DNA from: an uncultured Burkholderiales bacterium
GTDB lineage: Bacteria > Pseudomonadota > Gammaproteobacteria > Burkholderiales > Burkholderiaceae_D
Direction: 5' to 3'
Assembly (NCBI GenBank): GCA_937872165.1
Contig: CALMOR010000177.1
Span: 1,481-14,156 of the forward strand
Length of the DNA: 12,676 nt
Below the pieces are notes generated by a model. It had not been told where the DNA came from, ran no database searches, and saw nothing but the letters and a program-made list of their open reading frames with translations. Position numbers and translations under genes: made by a program. Below, piece by piece: positions 9,101-12,676 of this stretch (positions within the stretch are counted from its first letter, which is position 1; every line of letters starts with the position of its first letter).

Positions 9101-9837
9101 AACTGCAGCGACACGTCGGGCAGGTCCGCGGCGACGCGATCGACGTAGCGCGCGAGGATCGGCGAGAGGTAGGCGTCGACGACCGTCGTGTCGCCGCGCG
9201 GCACGAATTTCATCAGCGGGCTGACGCGGTGCGAGACCGAGACCTGCGGATACCCGACCGCCTCGGCCATCGACGCGAGTCGCTCCTCGTGATCGTGGAA
9301 GCGGTAGCCGTGCATCAGCACGATGGCGATCGCACGGAAGCCTTCGTCGTAGGCGGCTCGCAGCGCCGCTCGCGCCGCGGCGTCGTCGAGCGGCCTCACG
9401 ATCGCGCCGTCGGCGCCGACCCGCTCGTCGACCTCGACCACCTTCGCGTACAGCAGCTCGGGCAGCACGATGCGGCGGTCGAAGAGGCGCGGCCGGTTCT
9501 GGTACGCGATGCGCAGCGCGTCGCGGAAACCCTTCGTGACGAAGAGCACGGTGCGCTCGCCCTTCCGTTCGAGGAGCGCGTTGGTCGCGACGGTGGTGCC
9601 CATCTTGACCGCCTCGATCCGCTCGACCGGCAGCGGAGCGTCCTTCGCGACGCCGAGCAGGTGGCGGATGCCGGCGACGGCGGCATCGCGGTACTGGGCG
9701 GCGTTCTCCGACAGCAGCTTGTGCGTGACGAGCGTGCCGTCGGGCCTCCGGCCGACGACGTCGGTGAAGGTGCCGCCCCGGTCGATCCAGAACTGCCAGC
9801 GCCCGGACGTGTCCGGCGCTTCGGAAGTCGCGTTCAT
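6121..9837 (-). CDS. 5-oxoprolinase / hydantoinase, fused HyuA-HyuB type
   Basis: This protein of about 1238 residues matches the single-chain OPLAH architecture. The HyuA part carries two ATPase-fold glycine loops, DRGGTFTDVV (about 19-28) and GFDMGGTSTDVS (about 290-301), plus the GPAGGIVG and GGAGGQHA segments. The HyuB part starts near residue 715 (DPVMLEVFNNLFMAIAEQMG) and includes NDPYHGGTHLPDI and the glycine-rich end ETPGGGGYG. The family opens cyclic amides with ATP; the classic reaction turns 5-oxo-L-proline into glutamate, but bacterial relatives also act on hydantoins and similar rings, so the substrate is inferred. The ATG (9835-9837) fits the family N-terminus, although its ribosome site is weak; the frame continues upstream as a shadow. 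It lies 13 nt after the winged-helix regulator gene and 33 nt before the peptidase gene. An Asp-Asp-Ala-Ala repeat interrupts residues 609-628. Confidence 0.92.
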   Translation of the reverse strand: MNATSEAPDTSGRWQFWIDRGGTFTDVVGRRPDGTLVTHKLLSENAAQYRDAAVAGIRHLLGVAKDAPLPVERIEAVKMGTTVATNALLERKGERTVLFVTKGFRDALRIAYQNRPRLFDRRIVLPELLYAKVVEVDERVGADGAIVRPLDDAAARAALRAAYDEGFRAIAIVLMHGYRFHDHEERLASMAEAVGYPQVSVSHRVSPLMKFVPRGDTTVVDAYLSPILARYVDRVAADLPDVSLQFMQSNGGLTDARRFHGKDSILSGPAGGIVGMARTCERAGFDRVIGFDMGGTSTDVSHYAGEFERTFETQVAGVRMRAPMMSIHTVAAGGGSILHFDGARLRVGPDSAGADPGPASYRRGGPLAITDCNVLLGKVQPAYFPHVFGRDADQPLDAGVVAERFAAMADAIAADGGIRMTPEAIAEGFVDIAVGNMANAIKKISVQRGHDVTGYALCTFGGAGGQHACLVADALGMTRVFVHPLAGVLSAYGMGLADQTVLKEKAIEETLAEDRLPSLDIELSRLETGAVDELLAQGVDGPLIATLRRVHLRYEGTDSALSVAHGDLPSMRAAFEAQYRRRYSFLMPNRELIVEALSVEAIGRADGNDDAADDAADDAADDAADDAAIVHRPRDGGPTASRRVRMYGAGAWHDAALHVRDTLRPGDSVDGPAIIAEANATTVVEAGWRADVTPLDHIVMTRVAPRTTRRAIGTEVDPVMLEVFNNLFMAIAEQMGVALQNTAYSVNIKERLDFSCALFDADGNLIANAPHMPVHLGSMGESIKTVIRDNAGRMKPGDVFVLNDPYHGGTHLPDITVITPVYVDGAPRERPLFYVGSRGHHADVGGITPGSMPPGSTHVEEEGVLLDNVRLVDGDGTMGSGLFREDDLRARLASARYPARNPDQNIADLRAQIAANQKGVEELGAMVAHFGVDVVTAYMGHVQDNAEESVRRVVTALADGRFELPLDNGAVIRVAITVDREPREATIDFTGTSPQQTNNFNAPSAICMAAVLYVFRTLVDDDIPLNAGCLKPLHVIIPEGSMLNPRFPASVVSGNVETSSCITNALYGALGRMASAQGTMNNFTFGNARHQYYETISGGSGAGVDDDGGGFDGVDVVQTHMTNSRLTDPEVLEFRFPVRLDSYEIRQGSGGRGRWHGGDGGVRKVRFLEAMTAAMLSNNRVVAPFGMAGGEPGALGRNLVRRADGSEEVVPHVGSAEMRPGDVFVIETPGGGGYGPVG
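7954..8013. repeat. Five perfect copies of a 12-bp tandem repeat inside the oxoprolinase gene
   Basis: The unit ggccgcgtcgtc is repeated five times without a mismatch. On the coding strand each unit reads GACGACGCGGCC, giving Asp-Asp-Ala-Ala and a 20-residue acidic tract (residues 609-628). The unit length is a multiple of three, so copy-number changes keep the frame. It lies in a variable linker late in the HyuA half, between VEALSVEAIGRADGN and AIVHRPRDGG, where an insertion is likely to be tolerated. Confidence 0.97.
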
Positions 9838-9850
9838 CGCTGCGTACCCG

Positions 9851-10309
9851 TCACAGGGAAGTGACCGCGCGCGCGGCCTGGTCGTAGAGGCCCGACAGCC
9901 AGCGCAGCACGCGCGCGGTCTCGGCCACCGTGTCGCCGTCGCCGTGCCGGCTCGACAGCGTGGCCACCAGATGCTGCTCGCGCAGCTCACGATAGCGATC
10001 GATGAAGACGCGCCCCTGTTCGCTGGTGCGGTAGTGGACTTCCTTGCCCGCCCGGGTCGTCTCGACGACCTCGGCCGCGAGCAGCTTCTTGAGCGAATAG
10101 TTGATGACGTGGAGGTCCTCCACGTTGAGCGTGAACGCGATGTCGGCGAGGCGCTTGTCGCGGCCGCGGTGATGGACGTGGTGGAGCACGAGCACGTCCA
10201 TCGGCGCGAGGCCGGGCAGGCCCGCGGCGGCCATGCAGCGCGCGATCCAGCGATTGAATGCGTTGCCGGCGACGATCAGGCCGAACTCGAATTCGGACAG
10301 CTCCGGCAT
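9851..10309 (-). CDS. Winged-helix DNA-binding regulator (MarR-like), start uncertain
   Basis: The coding segment ELSEFEFGLIVAGNAFNRW...RDKRLADIAFTLNVEDLHVINYSLKKLLAAEVVETTRAGKEVHYRTSEQGRVFIDRYRE has a MarR-like winged helix: a helix-turn-helix around LADIAFTLNVEDLHVINYSLKKL and a wing around TRAGKEVHYRTSEQG. It ends in the conserved-looking LRWLSGLYDQAARA. It probably controls the oxoprolinase operon that starts 13 nt after its stop. The reading frame extends upstream through IVSSSHL, which I recall as part of homologous proteins, but no ATG/GTG precedes it before the dctP remnant begins. The natural start therefore seems to have been lost. Candidate starts are ATG 10307-10309 (used here, 152 aa), GTG 10316-10318, and GTG 10385-10387 or GTG 10454-10456 inside remnant dctP sequence; none has a good Shine-Dalgarno. 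Confidence 0.72.
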   Translation of the reverse strand: MPELSEFEFGLIVAGNAFNRWIARCMAAAGLPGLAPMDVLVLHHVHHRGRDKRLADIAFTLNVEDLHVINYSLKKLLAAEVVETTRAGKEVHYRTSEQGRVFIDRYRELREQHLVATLSSRHGDGDTVAETARVLRWLSGLYDQAARAVTSL

Positions 10310-10851
10310 CGGCGACACCGCGAGGTGCGACGACGAGACGATGCCGGCGCCGCGCGGCTCGCGGCGCCGCCGGCCTGCCAGATCCACGTGACGATGATGA
10401 CGCCCTTGTCGGCCAGCAGGTCCGTCAGCTGCTTGCCGACCTCGGCCTTCTTCCACGCGTAGCCCTGCTCGTACGACGTGACGAGTCCGGGCATCAACGC
10501 GATGTTGAGCTCCGGGACCTCGCCGCCCGCGTACGGCAGCGGCAGCAGCGTCATGTCGAGCGCGCCCTTGCGGACCGCGCCGAACTGCGAATTGACCTTC
10601 ATCAGCGACGAGCCGGGATAGACGTTGACCTTCACCGCTCCGTTGCTGCGCTTGTCGAGCTCCTGCGCGAAGCGGCGCGACAGCTTGTCGCGGAAGTCGC
10701 CGTCGGTGTCCGAGCCACCCGGGAACTGGTGCGAGATCTTGAGCGGCTCGGCGGCCAGCGCGGAGCGGCCGAACAGCGACAGCGACGGGGCGGCGATCAG
10801 CGCGGCGGCACGGCCCGCGTTGGTGACGAGGAAATTGCGGCGATTGGTCAT
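10276..10851 (-). pseudogene. TRAP transporter substrate-binding protein (DctP-type), 5' fragment
   Basis: TRAP binding proteins capture carboxylate-type ligands in the periplasm for a membrane DctQM pair. The start ATG (10849-10851) has GGAG 8 nt upstream. The leader has a twin-arginine-like signal (NRRNFLV, then a hydrophobic run ending SALAAE at about 34). Mature sequence follows: LKISHQFPGGSDTDGDFRDKL, then VNVYPGSSLMKVNSQFGAVRKGALDM, then WIWQAGG. Family resemblance ends near residue 166-169 (about 10350), roughly half of the usual 320-350 residues. The remaining codons to the stop at 10276 are out-of-frame sequence of the winged-helix gene. The rest of dctP is absent from all frames, so this is a deletion or a join rather than a frameshift. 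No TRAP membrane genes are present in the window. The product would be too short to fold as a two-lobed binding protein. Confidence 0.85.
10345..10369. repeat. Perfect 10-bp inverted repeat at the dctP/regulator junction
   Basis: The left arm cggcgccgcg (10345-10354) and right arm cgcggcgccg (10360-10369) are exact reverse complements separated by 5 nt (cggct). The stem is all G/C and very stable. It sits where dctP similarity ends. It has no T tract, so it is not a standard intrinsic terminator, though it could slow transcription or mark the deletion point. Confidence 0.8.
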
Positions 10852-10902
10852 GGCGAGGTCTCCGGTCGACGCGACGCGCTTCGACGCGTCCGTCCTTCTT
10901 GA

Positions 10903-10931
10903 ATACATCGGCGGGAATTATGCATACATCG
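10903..10931. promoter_or_regulatory. Putative operator: direct repeats spaced 21 bp around the -10
   Basis: The 8-mer atacatcg occurs at 10903-10910 and 10924-10931, exactly 21 bp apart (about two helical turns). A perfect 8-bp palindrome tatgcata (10919-10926) overlaps the second copy. The sites flank and overlap the predicted -10 of the dctP promoter. A dimeric regulator bound here would block transcription. The adjacent GntR/FCD protein is the obvious candidate, with the winged-helix protein as an alternative. Confidence 0.5.
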
Positions 10932-10945
10932 TTGCGAGCCGTCAG
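10917..10945 (-). promoter_or_regulatory. Sigma70-like promoter ahead of the dctP remnant and oxoprolinase operon
   Basis: Read on the minus strand: -35 CTGACG (10940-10945, 4 of 6 matches to TTGACA), a 17-nt spacer, then -10 CATAAT (10917-10922, 5 of 6). It is an AT-rich island in otherwise very GC-rich sequence. The -35 overlaps the gntR stop codon, and the leader to the dctP ATG is about 60 nt. Confidence 0.55.
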
Positions 10946-11679
10946 TGGGAGTTACCCGAAGCGGCCTTGTGCCGCGCCGTGCGCTTGGCCACCGGCGGCG
11001 GCTTGACGACGTCGACGTCGCGGTCCGCCGCGCGGGTGACGCTGGCGACGAGATCGGCGAAGCGCTCGCCCTGCACCAGAACGTGCTCGCGGATGCTGCG
11101 GATCGCGGCGTCGGCATCGCCCTTGCGCAACGCGTCGAGGATGGCCTGGTGCTCGTGGAACGACCGCGCGACGCGATGGCGCACCCGCAGCTGCAGGCGT
11201 CGATACGAACGGAGCTTGCGCTGCAGCTGCATCGACTGCTCGATCAGGAAACGATTGTTCGACGCCGCGTAGATCGCGTAGTGGAACTGCTCGTTGGCAT
11301 AGAAGTACGCGTCGCTGTCCTCCGCGCGCGTGGCCGCGCGACAGGCTTCGTGCGCGGCTTCGAGGGTCGCCTGCTGGTCGGGCGTGATGCGCCGGACCGC
11401 GAGACGCACGCACATCGCCTCGAGTTCGGCCATCACCTCGAACATCTCGCACAGCCGGTCCGGCCCGATGTGCGCCACGACCGAGCCGCGCCCCGGCTGC
11501 GGGCGCGGCTCGGCGAGACCTTCGCCGAGCAGCAGGCTGAGCGCCTCGCGGATCGGCGTGCGCGAGACCCCGAAGCGCGTCGCCAGCTCGACCTCGTCGA
11601 GCCGCGTCCCCGGCAGCAGCTGTCCCGTCGCGATCTCTTCCTCGATCGCTTCGCGCAGTCGTTCGGACAGACGGTTCAT
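10942..11679 (-). CDS. GntR family transcriptional regulator, FadR/FCD subfamily
   Basis: This 245-residue regulator has an N-terminal winged helix (residues 1-70), with the helix-turn-helix at LDEVELATRFGVSRTPIREALSLLLGEGL (28-56), and an all-helical FCD ligand domain from about 75 to 215. Likely metal/ligand histidines of FCD domains are visible: His123 in QFHYAIYAAS, His175/177 in SFHEHQAILDAL, and His199 in IREHV. The C-terminal tail is basic and probably disordered. FCD proteins usually bind small organic acids and repress nearby catabolic genes. The next gene downstream is a TRAP binding-protein remnant, followed by the oxoprolinase, so it probably senses that pathway's substrate. The ATG (11677-11679) matches the family N-terminus. 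A GTG at 11725-11727 would add 16 arginine-rich residues; neither has a strong Shine-Dalgarno. Confidence 0.9.
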   Translation of the reverse strand: MNRLSERLREAIEEEIATGQLLPGTRLDEVELATRFGVSRTPIREALSLLLGEGLAEPRPQPGRGSVVAHIGPDRLCEMFEVMAELEAMCVRLAVRRITPDQQATLEAAHEACRAATRAEDSDAYFYANEQFHYAIYAASNNRFLIEQSMQLQRKLRSYRRLQLRVRHRVARSFHEHQAILDALRKGDADAAIRSIREHVLVQGERFADLVASVTRAADRDVDVVKPPPVAKRTARHKAASGNSH

Positions 11680-11842
11680 GGGCAGGGTCGGGTTGCGAAG
11701 ACGCCGTCGCGACGCGGGTTCGATCACGGCTCGCGGAGGCGGGTCGCCCGCCCGCCGGCTCGTGCGTCGTCATCGCGAGGTGCGGGCCGTGCAGTGTAGA
11801 GACCACCGGCCCGGCGCGCGTCGGTAGTTCCCCGGGTCCGCT
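11680..11842. other. Intergenic region upstream of the GntR regulator
   Basis: These 163 bp hold no gene. A weak -10-like TACACT on the minus strand (11793-11798) lacks a -35. A 14-bp near-perfect direct repeat, caccggYccggcgc, occurs at 11804-11817 and 11844-11857 (one mismatch, 40 bp apart); the second copy overlaps the last codons of the dehalogenase gene. It could be a regulator site for gntR, but in such GC-rich sequence chance is plausible. Confidence 0.35.
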
Positions 11843-12565
11843 TCACCGGTCCGGCGCCAGCCGGGTCGCGAGATCGACGAAGTCGGTCGCGACGACGTCG
11901 AACTCGCCGTCGGTGACCGCGTACGGGGGCCGGCCCGGGCCGAACTCGAGCGGCCGGACGACGTAGCCGGTCGCGAGGCCGCACGAGCGTGCGGCCCGCA
12001 GGTCGTCGGGATGCGCGGCCACCAGCATCAGTTCGTCGGGCGCGATGCCGAGCAGGTCCGCCGTGCCCAGATAGGTCTCGCGGTCGGGCTTGTAGTGGCG
12101 AAAGAGCTCGGCCGAAACGATGCAGTCCCACGGCAACCCGGCCCGCTTGGCCATCGCGATCAGCAACGAGAAGTTGCCGTTCGACAGCGGGGTGACGACG
12201 AAGCGGCGCTTCAGCATCGAGAGTCCCTCGACGCTGTCGGCCCACGGATCGAGTCGATGCCAGACCCGGTTGACGTGGTCGAGGTCCGCTTCGTCGAGCG
12301 ACCGCAGCCCGAAGCGATCGACGAGGCCGTCGAGGATCAGCCGGTGCAGCGCGTCGATCTTCATCCACGGCAGGTCGCCGCTGCGCACCCGCTGCATGGC
12401 CGGCTGGTAGCCGGCCCGCCATGCGTCGGCGAAAGCGGCGCCATCGAGCGCGACGCCCCTGGCTTGCGCGAAGGCTTCGATGTCGCGGGCGATGCTGCCG
12501 CGCCAGTCCACCACGGTTCCGAAGACATCGAAGGCGAGCGCCTTCACCGACGGCGACGAGGACAT
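11843..12565 (-). CDS. Haloacid dehalogenase type II-like hydrolase (HAD superfamily)
   Basis: This 240-residue protein matches the L-2-haloacid dehalogenase group in length and motifs: nucleophile Asp13 in AFDVFGTVVDW, a likely Arg41 equivalent at Arg50 (AWRAGY), motif II Ser128-Asn129 in PLSNGNF, Lys159 in HYKPDRETY, and motif IV AAHPDDLRAAR (183-193, acidic 187/188). Characterised L-DEX enzymes read SSNAWD at motif IV; here it is AAHPDD, so the Ser175 and Asn177 equivalents are Ala and His. That makes true dehalogenation of 2-haloacids uncertain, and another small-molecule hydrolase or phosphatase is possible. The ATG (12563-12565) has GGAG 5 nt upstream and sits just before the first motif; a longer frame to 12655 adds 30 residues without family character. 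The protein is cytosolic. It lies 163 bp ahead of gntR in the same direction. Confidence 0.87.
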   Translation of the reverse strand: MSSSPSVKALAFDVFGTVVDWRGSIARDIEAFAQARGVALDGAAFADAWRAGYQPAMQRVRSGDLPWMKIDALHRLILDGLVDRFGLRSLDEADLDHVNRVWHRLDPWADSVEGLSMLKRRFVVTPLSNGNFSLLIAMAKRAGLPWDCIVSAELFRHYKPDRETYLGTADLLGIAPDELMLVAAHPDDLRAARSCGLATGYVVRPLEFGPGRPPYAVTDGEFDVVATDFVDLATRLAPDR

Positions 12566-12676
12566 GCGGGCTCCGGTTCCGATGACGAGATGCGCATCAT
12601 GCCCGTCCGCATCGGCGCACCCGCGGTAGCATGGCTCTCCCCGGTACCGCAGCATCGCTCGTAGCGACCCCCATGC

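Noticed and set aside
4501..9864. A plus-strand open frame of 1787 codons opposite the oxoprolinase and peptidase genes
   Set aside because: Its translation is dominated by Arg, His, Asp, Val and Ala with no domain or motif, the usual antisense shadow of GC-rich coding sequence. The minus strand encodes clear families throughout.
1..12676. Mobile element, CRISPR, toxin-antitoxin or defence island
   Set aside because: I saw no transposase, integrase, spaced repeat array, tRNA end or small paired genes. The gene content is metabolic and regulatory, and the only repeats are short tandem arrays, one hairpin and operator-like sites.

Overview
This window is GC-rich bacterial chromosome in which every gene I can support lies on the minus strand. 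Codon use is strongly GC-ending. The gene set (a Kup K+ transporter, a fused HyuA-HyuB 5-oxoprolinase, a TRAP-type solute-binding protein, an FCD-type GntR regulator, a type II HAD dehalogenase and a short DEDDy exonuclease) fits a betaproteobacterium, most likely Burkholderiales. That placement comes from recalled family patterns and was not computed. There are no tRNA or rRNA genes, CRISPR arrays or recognisable insertion sequences.

In transcription order (high to low coordinates) the window holds: a haloacid-dehalogenase-type hydrolase (11843-12565); a GntR/FCD regulator (10942-11679); a 91-bp gap with a good sigma70-like promoter and a 21-bp-spaced direct repeat that could be its operator; a truncated TRAP substrate-binding gene (dctP remnant, from 10851) that runs straight into the front of a winged-helix/MarR-like regulator (stop at 9851); a fused 5-oxoprolinase/hydantoinase of about 1238 aa (6121-9837); an oligoendopeptidase F with a signal peptide (4228-6087); a 3'-5' exonuclease that overlaps it by ATGA (3596-4231); a VOC-family protein (3181-3546); a flavin reductase-like protein (2550-3170); a patatin-like phospholipase (1563-2438); and the 5' part of kup (1-1277), which carries an in-frame amber codon.

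The regulator, 5-oxoprolinase, peptidase and exonuclease genes are spaced by 13 bp, 33 bp and a 4-bp overlap, so they are probably one transcript. The likely theme is peptide and cyclic-amide (pyroglutamate-like) scavenging: a transported ligand (binding protein now broken), an ATP-dependent ring-opening enzyme and an exported peptidase. The VOC and flavin reductase genes form a second tight pair. Patatin and kup look independent.

The most notable observations are signs of decay and rearrangement, not a new defence or mobile system. kup has an amber codon at a conserved glutamate, with unusual substitutions clustered just before it. dctP is cut after about 166 codons, and the cut coincides with a perfect 10-bp hairpin and with the loss of the regulator's natural start. 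The oxoprolinase gene carries a perfect 5 x 12-bp tandem repeat encoding Asp-Asp-Ala-Ala. I found no convincing undescribed multi-gene system.
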